Source: Rhodocyclaceae bacterium (GTDB lineage Bacteria > Pseudomonadota > Gammaproteobacteria > Burkholderiales > Rhodocyclaceae). Taken from it: a stretch of 64,000 nt of DNA. The stretch is taken from NCBI GenBank assembly GCA_018262775.1, contig JADFDU010000056.1, forward strand, positions 1 through 64,000, given 5' to 3'. Under the pieces are notes generated by a model that was not told the DNA's origin, ran no database searches, and saw only the letters and a list, made by a program, of their open reading frames with translations. This document shows, in pieces, positions 18,295 through 26,192 of the stretch (position 1 is its first letter; every line of letters starts with the position of its first letter). Position numbers and translations under genes: made by a program.

Positions 18295-19566
18295 ATGGCA
18301 TCCGTCAAGACGCCGTGCATCCTGCTCATCGGCACCGCCGACACCAAGTCGGACGAACTGCTGTTCCTGCGTCGCTGCCTTGAGGACGGCGGCGGCGCTG
18401 CCCTCGTCATGGATGTCGGCATTCTCGGCAAGGCGCCTTTCGAGCCCGAAATCACCAATGCGGCAGTGGCCGCTGCGGCAGGCGTGACGCTTGCGCAACT
18501 AGCTGACATTGGCGATGAGAATGCGGCTATGTCGCTCATGGCGCAAGGCGCTGTGAGCCTGGTGAGCACACTGTACACCGAAGGCCGCATCGACGGCATG
18601 CTCGCGCTTGGCGGCACCATGGGAACGGATCTGGCGCTCGACGCTGCGTCCGCCTTGCCGGTGGGTGTGCCGAAGGTCGTGGTCTCGACGATCGCCTATT
18701 CGCATCTCGTGCCACCGGAGAGAATTCCCGCTGACTTGATCATGCTGTTGTGGTCGGGCGGCTTGTATGGATTGAACAGTCTGTGCCGCTCCTCTCTTGC
18801 GCAGGCGGCAGGCGCCATCCTTGGCGCCTGCCGCCTGGCGCAGCCACCCTGCTTCGAGCGCCCGCTCGTCGGCATCACATCTCTCGGCTCGAGTGTGCTG
18901 TCCTACATGAAGCGCCTCAAGCCAGCGCTGGAGGCGCGCGGCTATGAAGTGGCCGTGTTCCACACCACTGGCATGGGTGGCCGTGTTTTCGAGAGCCTGG
19001 CCGAGCGGGGATGCTTTGTCGCAGTATTCGATTTCAGCCTTCAGGAACTGGCCAATCACATCGGCGGCTCTTGTGTCACGGCGGGGGCCTCACGCCTGAC
19101 TGGCGCCGGCCGCGCCGGCATCCCGCAGATTGTTGCGCCGGGTGCAACGGACATGGTGGACTATCCTGCCTGGGCCGCACCACCCGCGCGCCTTGCCGGG
19201 TTCCCCAGTCATGCCCACAACCGCCTGATCGCCTCGTCGCTGTGTGACCACGGCCTGCGTTGCGAGATCGCACGCGAAATCGCCGATCGCCTGGCTGCGG
19301 CAAGCGGCCCGTGCTGCCTGCTGCTGCCGCAGCGCGGCATTGAGGAATGGGATCGGCCCGGCCAGGCGCTGCATGATGCCGCCGGACTGGCGGCCTTCGT
19401 CGCGGCCCTGCGCGGCGGCGTCAGGGCGCCGACCGAACTCGTGGAAATCGACGCCCACATCAACGACGCCGCGTTCTCCGATGCGGCACTGGCGCTGTTC
19501 GACCGTTGGGTGGCCGCAGGACGCATTGTGCCCGGCATTGCGGCCGGCATCACGGCGTCGGCATGA
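18295..19566 (+). CDS. Tm-1-like ATP-binding (UPF0261) protein
   Basis: A 423-residue protein. It begins ILLIGTADTKSDELLFLRRCLE and contains GTMGTDLALDAASALPVGVPKVVVST, TSLGSSVLSYMKRLKPALEARGYEV, FHTTGMGGRVFE and FPSHAHNRLIA. All are diagnostic of the UPF0261/Tm-1 family, whose plant N-terminal domain binds a viral replicase. The bacterial function is not established, though ATP binding is known for the family. It starts 2 bp after the aminotransferase stop and overlaps the HAD gene by 4 nt (ATGA), so the three are one operon. A role with the aminotransferase in small-molecule catabolism is inferred. Confidence 0.85.
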   Translation: MASVKTPCILLIGTADTKSDELLFLRRCLEDGGGAALVMDVGILGKAPFEPEITNAAVAAAAGVTLAQLADIGDENAAMSLMAQGAVSLVSTLYTEGRIDGMLALGGTMGTDLALDAASALPVGVPKVVVSTIAYSHLVPPERIPADLIMLLWSGGLYGLNSLCRSSLAQAAGAILGACRLAQPPCFERPLVGITSLGSSVLSYMKRLKPALEARGYEVAVFHTTGMGGRVFESLAERGCFVAVFDFSLQELANHIGGSCVTAGASRLTGAGRAGIPQIVAPGATDMVDYPAWAAPPARLAGFPSHAHNRLIASSLCDHGLRCEIAREIADRLAAASGPCCLLLPQRGIEEWDRPGQALHDAAGLAAFVAALRGGVRAPTELVEIDAHINDAAFSDAALALFDRWVAAGRIVPGIAAGITASA

Positions 19567-20225
19567 CGCAGGCATTAATCCTCGATTTCGGCGGCGTCAT
19601 CACCCGTACCCTGTTCGAGACCCACGACATCACCGAAGCCGCGCTTGGCCTTGCGCCGGGCTCCCTGACCTGGTGCGGTCCCTTCGATCCCGCCAGCGAT
19701 CCATTGTGGCAGGACATGCAGGATGGAAGGATCAGCGAGCGTGACTACTGGCTGGAACGCACGCGGGAAGTGGGCCTGCTGGTGGGCGAATCCTGGGATC
19801 GGATGGAAACCCTGGTCACGCGCGCACGCGGCGCCGATCCCGCCGCATCGATCCGTCCCGAAGCCATTGCCGCTATCGAGGCGGCCAAGGCTGGCGGTTG
19901 CCGCCTAGCCATTCTTTCCAACGAGCTGGATCTGTTTTATGGCAGGGAACTGCGGCAACGCGTCGATGTGCTACGCCATGTCGACTGCATCGTCGATGCC
20001 ACTTACACCGGCATCCTCAAACCCGATGCGCGCGCCTATGCGCTGTGCGTGGAACAATTGGGGGTGACGCCTGATGCCTGTGTTTTCGTCGACGACCAGC
20101 CACGCAACATCGATGGCGCCCTGCGTGCTGGCATGCGTGCCGTGCAATTCGATATCTCCCGACCGGGCCCGTCCTATCGCAGCGCCTTGCAACTGCTCGG
20201 CGTGTCCCCGCCACTGACTTTGTAG
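19563..20225 (+). CDS. HAD-superfamily hydrolase (subfamily IA)
   Basis: A 220-residue protein starting at the ATGA overlap with the preceding gene. It has motif I as LDFGGVITRT (one catalytic Asp; the second is replaced by Gly-Gly-Val, as in FIGNL1-like and 'DFGGV' HADs), LAILSNELDL (motif II), KPDARAYALCVEQLG (motif III Lys) and VFVDDQPRNIDGA (motif IV). HAD-IA proteins of this type are phosphatases or dehalogenases of small molecules. The substrate is unknown. It closes the aminotransferase operon, converging on the AraC-family gene after 7 bp. Confidence 0.85.
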   Translation: MTQALILDFGGVITRTLFETHDITEAALGLAPGSLTWCGPFDPASDPLWQDMQDGRISERDYWLERTREVGLLVGESWDRMETLVTRARGADPAASIRPEAIAAIEAAKAGGCRLAILSNELDLFYGRELRQRVDVLRHVDCIVDATYTGILKPDARAYALCVEQLGVTPDACVFVDDQPRNIDGALRAGMRAVQFDISRPGPSYRSALQLLGVSPPLTL

Positions 20226-20232
20226 CCGTTTG

Positions 20233-21249
20233 CTAGACCAGTCGCGCCGGGTGCGCCGTTCCGCGCAAGGTCTCCGAGGGTAGTTCGCCGAACATGCGGC
20301 GGTAGTCGTTGGCGAAATGGCTGAGGTGCCAGAACCCCCAGCGCGCGGCAATATCCTGCACGGAGGCTCGCTCCGGTTCGGAAGCCTTGAGCATCCTGCG
20401 CACGCCGTTGAGGCGCATGGCACGCAGATAGCTCACCGGATTGAGCTGCAGCACTTCCTGAAAACTGTACTGCAGCGTACGGCGGCTTACGCCAAGCACG
20501 CGGCAAAGATCTTCCACGGTCAGTGGTTCCTCCACGTGTTCGCGCATGTATTCCTGGGCGCGGGAGACGATGGCATGCCGCGTCGTCGGCGAAGCCAGCG
20601 AGCGGCTTGGGTCGTCGGTATGGTCGACGGCCTTGACCACACTGGAGAGTAAGGCGTGCTCCAGGCCCTTCTGCATTGCTGCGTACTGGAGCATCGCCGG
20701 AGTTCGCGACACGGATTCCAGTACGGCGAGCATGAAGCCGCGGAATTCGTCGACGTGTCGCTTGCTCGCCTGAACCACCGGTGCATGCTGCAGCTCCTGC
20801 TCGATATCGCGGTGTTCGATGTCCTTGGCGTAACCGGCAAGCACGTGCACCGGGATGGAGACGGCAATGATGTCGAAATGTTCCGGCGCGCGAAAATCCA
20901 TTTCGTCGCCGCCGCGCATGGTCATGATCGAGTCGTGGGCAATAGGCCGGCCGCAAAAATAACCCTGCCCTTCCATGGCGACCGGTACGCCCAGCACGCG
21001 ATCGCCCGCCCGCATCAGCCCCGCCTCGTGCACGGACTGGTTCGTGATCTCCCTGAACAGCTGGATGCCGCGGAACCATATCTCCATGAAGCGGCCGCGG
21101 AACTGCCCGGGAGTGAGTTGTTCGTAGACCTGGTCCCAGTCGCGCAGGCAGGCTGCCTGCTCATCGGCGTCGCTGGTCTCGCGACGCACCATCGAGTAGA
21201 GGGTCTCCTCATCCAGAGCGTCGGCTGAAAGTGAAAGCGGGGACTCCAT
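20233..21249 (-). CDS. AraC-family transcriptional regulator
   Basis: A 338-residue protein with a C-terminal AraC DNA-binding domain. The two helix-turn-helix segments are EPLTVEDLCRVLGVSRRTLQYSF and VQDIAARWGFWHLSHFANDYRRMFGELPSE. The N-terminal 230 residues form a sensor-like region resembling EutR-type regulators, without a recognised ligand motif. It is divergent from the amine dehydrogenase operon and convergent with the aminotransferase operon. The best guess is control of the amine dehydrogenase genes in response to an amine. Confidence 0.88.
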   Translation of the reverse strand: MESPLSLSADALDEETLYSMVRRETSDADEQAACLRDWDQVYEQLTPGQFRGRFMEIWFRGIQLFREITNQSVHEAGLMRAGDRVLGVPVAMEGQGYFCGRPIAHDSIMTMRGGDEMDFRAPEHFDIIAVSIPVHVLAGYAKDIEHRDIEQELQHAPVVQASKRHVDEFRGFMLAVLESVSRTPAMLQYAAMQKGLEHALLSSVVKAVDHTDDPSRSLASPTTRHAIVSRAQEYMREHVEEPLTVEDLCRVLGVSRRTLQYSFQEVLQLNPVSYLRAMRLNGVRRMLKASEPERASVQDIAARWGFWHLSHFANDYRRMFGELPSETLRGTAHPARLV

Positions 21250-21427
21250 GGTAGTTACCGGTTTCCAAGAGTGCGCAATAAACGCGAGGGTTTAGTAAAA
21301 CGTAATGCCGCATCGAACGCAAGCACCAGCCTGCGGAAAGGTTGGCTTTGCCATCATTTTTCGTGTGATTTGCCGATTTGGGATAACGGATCGAATCAAC
21401 CCCTGCCTAGAATTCGCCCTCATTGCA

Positions 21428-21460
21428 CGCCGCAGCGGCAGCGAAAACTATATTGCGGCG
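21428..21460. promoter_or_regulatory. Inverted repeat upstream of the amine dehydrogenase operon
   Basis: CGCCGCA and TGCGGCG are exact 7-bp inverted arms separated by 19 bp. They end about 22 bp before the ATG, just before the AAAGGAGGAG ribosome site. This could be an operator for the adjacent AraC regulator or an mRNA hairpin. It is the only clear symmetric element in the 233-bp spacer. Confidence 0.3.
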
Positions 21461-21482
21461 CAACAAAGGAGGAGTGGCTTTG

Positions 21483-22628
21483 ATGCGATATTCCCGTGTG
21501 CTGGGCTGTTTCGTGACGGCTGCGTGCCTGGCGTTTCCCGCCTGGGGCGAGCAGCAGTTCGAAACCCTGTCGGTTGCCAGATTACCGGCGCCGAACGCGC
21601 ATCGTATCTATCTGTCGGACATTACCATCACCCATATCGTCGACAACCGCTTGCATGTCATCGACGGCGACAGCTTCAAGTACCTCGGCGTGATCTCCAC
21701 CGGCTATGCCGGCCAGTCGACCCTTTCACGCGACCGCAAGGAACTTTATGTCGCCACCACTTACTACACGCGCCTGTCGCACGGGGAGCGCACCGATGTG
21801 GTGGAGGTCCATGATCCGCTGACACTCGAGCGTCGTGCTGAAATCGTCATTCCGCCGCGTCGCGCCCAGGCGCTGCCCTACCAAGGCATCATCCGCACAT
21901 CGAACGATGGCCGCTGGCTCTTCGTACAAAACGCCACACCCGCCACCTCCGTCACCGTCGTTGATCTGAAGGCGCGCCGCTTCGCAGCCGAGATTCCCAA
22001 CCCGGGCTGCTGGATCATCATTCCCTCAGAGACGGCTGCCAACCGCTTCTCGACGTTGTGCGGAGACGGCACCTTGCAGACCATGGTGCTCAACGAGGAC
22101 GGCAGTCTCAAATCGAAAACCAGGAGCGCGCGCTTCTTCAACCCCGATGAGGACCCGGTCTTTGTGCAGGCTGAGCACATCGGCGACCGGCACTATCTGG
22201 TGTCGTTCAGGGGCATGGTTCATGAGGCAGACCTGTCCGGGGAAACACCCATGCTGGAGGCGCCGTGGAGTCTTATCGGCAAGGGTGATGCGAAGAGTGG
22301 CTGGCGTCCGGGCGGCTACCAGCTGTTCACTATCCATCACAGCAGCGGCCGCATGTTTATTGCCATGCACAAGCATGGCGCCGAAGGCACGCACAAGAAT
22401 CCGGCCGATGAAATCTGGGTGGTCGACCTCGCGGGGCACAAACGCGTCGGACGCCTGCCCGGAAACGGTGCCGTGGCGCTGGCCGTCAGTCAGACGCCAT
22501 CGCCGAAGTTGTTTGCCCTGGATGGCGTGAAGATGGGCATTGCCTCGTTCGATGCCGGCCCCAAGCCGCGTTTCCTCAAGCGCATGGAGCAGGCCGCCGA
22601 ATCCGCCACGCAACTGGAACTGCACTGA
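21483..22628 (+). CDS. aauB: TTQ amine dehydrogenase large (heavy) subunit
   Basis: A 381-residue periplasmic protein with a Sec signal peptide (to about residue 22, ending AWG) and a beta-propeller-like body. It shows the family blocks HRIYLSDITITHIVDNRLHVID and GCWIIIPS plus the C-terminal HKNPADEIWVVDLAGHKRVGR. The large subunit packs against the TTQ-bearing small subunit in the periplasm. I chose ATG 21483 because of the strong AAAGGAGGAG site 8 nt upstream; the track start adds 20 residues. The gene overlaps aauE by one base. Gene order aauBEDA plus a monohaem cytochrome matches the aromatic amine dehydrogenase cluster more than the mau cluster. The substrate (aromatic or aliphatic amine) is not settled by sequence. 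Confidence 0.88.
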   Translation: MRYSRVLGCFVTAACLAFPAWGEQQFETLSVARLPAPNAHRIYLSDITITHIVDNRLHVIDGDSFKYLGVISTGYAGQSTLSRDRKELYVATTYYTRLSHGERTDVVEVHDPLTLERRAEIVIPPRRAQALPYQGIIRTSNDGRWLFVQNATPATSVTVVDLKARRFAAEIPNPGCWIIIPSETAANRFSTLCGDGTLQTMVLNEDGSLKSKTRSARFFNPDEDPVFVQAEHIGDRHYLVSFRGMVHEADLSGETPMLEAPWSLIGKGDAKSGWRPGGYQLFTIHHSSGRMFIAMHKHGAEGTHKNPADEIWVVDLAGHKRVGRLPGNGAVALAVSQTPSPKLFALDGVKMGIASFDAGPKPRFLKRMEQAAESATQLELH

Positions 22629-23176
22629 TGGTGCTGCCAGCATCGCTAGACCCGACCCTGCCGCACATGTGCGCTGCTGCGCTCGCCATCATTTTCATTG
22701 GTGGTGCCTGGCACAAACTGAGTGATCGCGATGCCTTCGCCATGGCGGTTGAGCAGTATCGACTGGTGCCCGAATCCTGGTCGGGGGCGATTGCCTGGGG
22801 CTTGCCGTTGTGGGAACTGGCCGCGGGCGGCCTGCTGCTCGTCACGGCGGCGCGGGAGTGGGGCGCGTTGCTGGCCCTGGCCTTGCTGCTGGCGGTGACA
22901 GCGGCGGTGGTGGCGAATCTCCTGCGCGGGCGGTCGCACATCGATTGCGGTTGCGGCGGCCCGGAGGGTGGGCAGCATCTTTCCTGGGGGCTGGTGGCGC
23001 GCAACCTGTTGCTCGCCGTCATGACCTGGGCGGCAGTGGCAATGGAAACCTCGCGCCAGCTGGTCTGGCTGGATGGCCTGACCGTTGCAGCCGGTACGCT
23101 GGGGCTGTATGGCTTGTATGCGGCGGCCAACCAATTGATGGCCAACCACCCGCGGCTGATGAAACTGAGGAGTTGA
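22628..23176 (+). CDS. aauE: Amine dehydrogenase accessory membrane protein, MauE/AauE family
   Basis: A 182-residue protein with four or five hydrophobic segments and a central CGCGGPEGG region between segments, like MauE. In the methylamine dehydrogenase system MauE and MauD are needed for export, folding and disulfide formation of the cysteine-rich small subunit. The start ATG overlaps the aauB stop. GRSHIDCGCGG suggests a redox-active or metal-binding Cys pair facing the membrane surface. Confidence 0.87.
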   Translation: MVLPASLDPTLPHMCAAALAIIFIGGAWHKLSDRDAFAMAVEQYRLVPESWSGAIAWGLPLWELAAGGLLLVTAAREWGALLALALLLAVTAAVVANLLRGRSHIDCGCGGPEGGQHLSWGLVARNLLLAVMTWAAVAMETSRQLVWLDGLTVAAGTLGLYGLYAAANQLMANHPRLMKLRS

Positions 23177-23180
23177 AGGC

Positions 23181-23780
23181 ATGACTGAAGCATTAATGGT
23201 TTCCAATGCCGTGCTATGGGTTCTGGTGCTGGCACTGCTGGTGGTTGTTTTCGCACTGGCTCGTCAGATCGGCATCCTTTACGAACGCGTGGCCCCGATG
23301 GGTGCCCTCATCCTCGATTCCGGCCCGAAAGTGGGTGAGGCCGCGCCACGCTTTGATCTGCCTGCACTGGATGGCCGCACACTGTCGGTGGGTGCCGCCG
23401 GAGAACGCAGCCAGTTGCTGTTCTTCCTCTCGCCGACCTGCCCGGTCTGCAAGAAACTCCTGCCCATCCTCAAGTCGATCGCCGCTGCCGAGTCGGCCTG
23501 GCTGCGTATTGCCTTTGCCAGCGATGGCGAGGCGGAGGAACACCAGTCTTTCTACCGCCGTGCTGGGCTGGTCGCCTATCCCTACGTGCTGTCGACCGAG
23601 CTTGGTATGGGGTTCCGCGTCGGCAAGCTGCCCTACGCCGTCCTGATCGACGAGTCCGGACGCGTGCGTGCCAAGGGCCTGGTGAATTCACGCGAGCAGC
23701 TGGAAAGCCTGTTTACCGCCAAGGATTTGAACGTGGCGTCCGTCCAGGATTATCTGGAAGGCCGCGCAGAACAGGGTTGA
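23181..23780 (+). CDS. aauD: Thioredoxin-like disulfide protein, MauD/AauD family
   Basis: A 199-residue protein with one N-terminal membrane anchor (VSNAVLWVLVLALLVVVFALA) and a periplasmic thioredoxin fold containing the redox motif SPTCPVCKK (CPVC) near residue 92. MauD homologues help form the several disulfides of the small subunit. It lies between aauE and aauA with 4-bp and 10-bp spacers, consistent with translational coupling. Its sequence is closer to MauD than to TlpA/ResA. Confidence 0.9.
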   Translation: MTEALMVSNAVLWVLVLALLVVVFALARQIGILYERVAPMGALILDSGPKVGEAAPRFDLPALDGRTLSVGAAGERSQLLFFLSPTCPVCKKLLPILKSIAAAESAWLRIAFASDGEAEEHQSFYRRAGLVAYPYVLSTELGMGFRVGKLPYAVLIDESGRVRAKGLVNSREQLESLFTAKDLNVASVQDYLEGRAEQG

Positions 23781-23790
23781 GAGAGTTGAC

Positions 23791-24318
23791 ATGAAATGGT
23801 TTGATGATTTTTTTGAGCGTTCGTCGCGCCGGGCTGCGCATCAGGTTTCGCGCAGAAGCGCGCTGGCGCGCATCGGCAGGCTGGTGGTAGCCAGCGCCTT
23901 CGTGCTGCCGGTGCTGCCCTTCGACCGGGCCGCCAAGGCGGCGCAGGGTGGCGGCAAGGGGAAGAAGGCGCCGGACGAGAGCCAGTGTGAATACTGGCGC
24001 TACTGCGCGCTCGACGGTTTTCTGTGCAGTTGCTGCGGCGGCAGCCCGTCGACCTGTCCGCCTGGAACCGAAATGTCCAAGGTCGCCTGGATCGGCACCT
24101 GCCGCAATCCGCAGGACGGCAAGGACTATCTGATCAGCTACAACGACTGCTGCGGCAAAAATTCTTGTGGGCGCTGCCTGTGCAATACCAACCTGGGCGA
24201 CCGTCCGGCCTATCGCATGGGTTTGCACAACGACATCAACTGGTGCATGGCCAATACCAGCACCATGTTCCATTGCACGACGGCAGTTGTGGTCGGCCTG
24301 GCAGAGGCACAGTCTTGA
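23791..24318 (+). CDS. aauA: TTQ amine dehydrogenase small (light) subunit
   Basis: A 175-residue preprotein. A twin-arginine signal is visible (VSRRSALARIG, residues 19-29). The mature part starts near QCEYWRYC and has 14 Cys. The two tryptophans that are cross-linked to form TTQ are present: Trp100 (KVAWIGTC) and Trp151 (DINWCMAN). The catalytic Asp is at 119 (YNDCC). Their spacing of 19 and 51 residues is exactly that of known small subunits of both methylamine and aromatic amine dehydrogenase. The enzyme would oxidise a primary amine to aldehyde and ammonia in the periplasm and pass electrons to a cytochrome or cupredoxin. Confidence 0.93.
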   Translation: MKWFDDFFERSSRRAAHQVSRRSALARIGRLVVASAFVLPVLPFDRAAKAAQGGGKGKKAPDESQCEYWRYCALDGFLCSCCGGSPSTCPPGTEMSKVAWIGTCRNPQDGKDYLISYNDCCGKNSCGRCLCNTNLGDRPAYRMGLHNDINWCMANTSTMFHCTTAVVVGLAEAQS

Positions 24319-24746
24319 GACATACGGCGATACTTTTCGCGTTACTGGGGCTGTCGCAGACCGCCTACGCCGAAGCGCGTGGCGCTGCCCTGTTCGCACA
24401 GCATTGCGTGGTATGCCATCAGGCCGGTGGAGAAGGGACTCCCGGTTTCGCGCCGCGCATCTCCGGCACGCTGGGCAAGCACATCGGCACCGAGGCGGGA
24501 CGCGCCTATCTGGCGCAGTTGCTGATGGACGGTATGGTCGGTCCGATTATCTCCGGGGGCGAGCGCTACAACAGTGCCATGCCAGGTTTTTCGTCCCTGG
24601 GTAACGAAGATATTCAGGCCTTGCTGGGTTACGTGACCGGCACCCTGAATGAAAGCGTCGCAGCGTCGGTCGACCTGGCAGCTATCGAAGCGGCACGCAA
24701 GCAGAAGTTGTCGCCTAACGAAGTTCGCCGGCTTCGTGGTTTGTGA
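24315..24746 (+). CDS. Periplasmic monohaem cytochrome c of the amine dehydrogenase operon
   Basis: A protein of about 143 residues with a signal peptide (HTAILFALLGLSQTAYA) and one haem site, CVVCH. A Met ligand is likely in SAMPGF. The in-frame start is a TTG at 24315 overlapping the aauA stop (TTGA); no ATG is available nearby. The published aromatic amine dehydrogenase cluster also has a small monohaem cytochrome right after aauA. It is the probable electron acceptor or relay for the dehydrogenase. Confidence 0.83.
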   Translation: MRHTAILFALLGLSQTAYAEARGAALFAQHCVVCHQAGGEGTPGFAPRISGTLGKHIGTEAGRAYLAQLLMDGMVGPIISGGERYNSAMPGFSSLGNEDIQALLGYVTGTLNESVAASVDLAAIEAARKQKLSPNEVRRLRGL

Positions 24747-24793
24747 ATCATTTGGAAAACATAAGAAGGCAGCACAAACAGGAGGAATGAGAA

Positions 24794-26164
24794 ATGGATC
24801 TAAAAAAACGTAGCGCACTGGCCGTATGCCTGGCCTGCGCCTGCGCCTGGGGCTTGGCCTGGGCGGCGGCACCCGAGCAGGAAGTGGCCCGCCTCGGCAA
24901 GGATTTGACGCCGGTAGGCGCCATCAAGGCAGGCAACAAGGACGGCAGCATTCCGGAATGGAAGGGCGGCAACACCGCCGCCCCGGCCGGCTGGAAGCCG
25001 GGCCAGAAGCGCATCGACCCGTTCAAGGACGACAAGCCGCTGTTTTCCATCGACGCCAGCAATGTCGACAAGTACAAGGACAAACTATCCGTAGGCCAGG
25101 TAGCCGTGGTGAAAGCCATTAAGGGTTACCGCATGGATGTCTATCCGACGCATCGCAGTTGCGGCTTCCCGGATTTCGTCTATGAGCGCACGAAAACCAA
25201 CGCCCGGGAGGCCAAGATGGCCGCCAATGGCTGGGGTCTGGAAAAGGCTATTGGTGCGGCGGTGCTGTTCCCCATTCCCCAGAATGGCGCCGAGGCCATG
25301 TGGAACCACAAGCTGCGCTACATGGGCGATGGCATCATCGAGTACTACGCGACGATCTTTTCGAACAAGGACGGCAACTTCACGCCGCTGGTGCAAAAAC
25401 AGTGGTCCACCATTCCCTTCCATAACAAGAACAACAAGGGTATCGAAGAGGTTGCTGGCGTCGAGAAGAAACTCCTGAATGCCGTGGTGTCGCCCGCCGC
25501 CCGCACGGGCGAATTGATCCTGGCGCACTGGTTCACCAATGCGGAAAGCGAAGCATGGCTCTATTTCCCCGGCCAGCGCAGGGTTCGCCGCGCACCGACA
25601 TTCGCTTACGACAACCCTGTGCCGGGCTACGAGAACCTGGAGACGGTTGACCAGTATCCGATGTTCGCAGGCGCCATGGACCGCTACAACTGGAAGCTGG
25701 TCGGCCGGCAGGAACTTTACATTCCCTACAACAGCTGGAAGCTCATCGACAAAAGTCGCAAGTACAAGGACGTCTACGCGCCGGATTTCGTCAACCGCGA
25801 CCTGGTGCGTTACGAGCTGCATCGCGTCTGGAAAGTGGAGGCGACGCTGAAGGAGGGTATGCGCCACATCTTCCCGAAGCGGGAGTTCTATCTAGACGAG
25901 GACAGTTGGGCCCTGATGATCGCGGACAACTATGATGCGCAAGGAAAAGTATGGCGCGTGCAGGAATCCAGCCTCTGGATGGCGCCTGAGCTTCCCGCCT
26001 GTGTAGGTCAAGAGTTCGTTTCCTACGACTTGAACGTCGGCCGCTACATTGCCGAGAATGCAACGCAGGAGCAGCCGGAAACCGACTGGCTGGCTGGCCG
26101 CGAGGGTCGCATTGAAAAGAACCGATTCAATCCGGACGAGTTGCGTCGCGTCGGCGATCGCTGA
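24794..26164 (+). CDS. DUF1329 family outer-membrane-associated protein
   Basis: A 456-residue protein with a signal peptide (VCLACACAWGLAWAA) and the DUF1329 body, including KDLTPVGAIKAGNKDGSIPEW, PYNSWKLID and RHIFPKREFYLDEDSW. DUF1329 proteins are LolB-like periplasmic/outer-membrane proteins that recur next to DUF1302 and RND-type genes in clusters for hydrophobic substrates. The biochemical role is not established. RBS AGGAGGAATGAG precedes ATG. It begins 47 bp after the cytochrome gene and may extend the amine operon. Confidence 0.85.
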   Translation: MDLKKRSALAVCLACACAWGLAWAAAPEQEVARLGKDLTPVGAIKAGNKDGSIPEWKGGNTAAPAGWKPGQKRIDPFKDDKPLFSIDASNVDKYKDKLSVGQVAVVKAIKGYRMDVYPTHRSCGFPDFVYERTKTNAREAKMAANGWGLEKAIGAAVLFPIPQNGAEAMWNHKLRYMGDGIIEYYATIFSNKDGNFTPLVQKQWSTIPFHNKNNKGIEEVAGVEKKLLNAVVSPAARTGELILAHWFTNAESEAWLYFPGQRRVRRAPTFAYDNPVPGYENLETVDQYPMFAGAMDRYNWKLVGRQELYIPYNSWKLIDKSRKYKDVYAPDFVNRDLVRYELHRVWKVEATLKEGMRHIFPKREFYLDEDSWALMIADNYDAQGKVWRVQESSLWMAPELPACVGQEFVSYDLNVGRYIAENATQEQPETDWLAGREGRIEKNRFNPDELRRVGDR

Positions 26165-26192
26165 GCACTTGCCACACTAGGAGGAGGAGAAC

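Noticed and set aside
21483-24318. Calling the operon methylamine dehydrogenase (mau)
   Set aside because: TTQ residues cannot separate the two types, but the gene order with a monohaem cytochrome and no mauF/G/J/M/N fits the aau type better.
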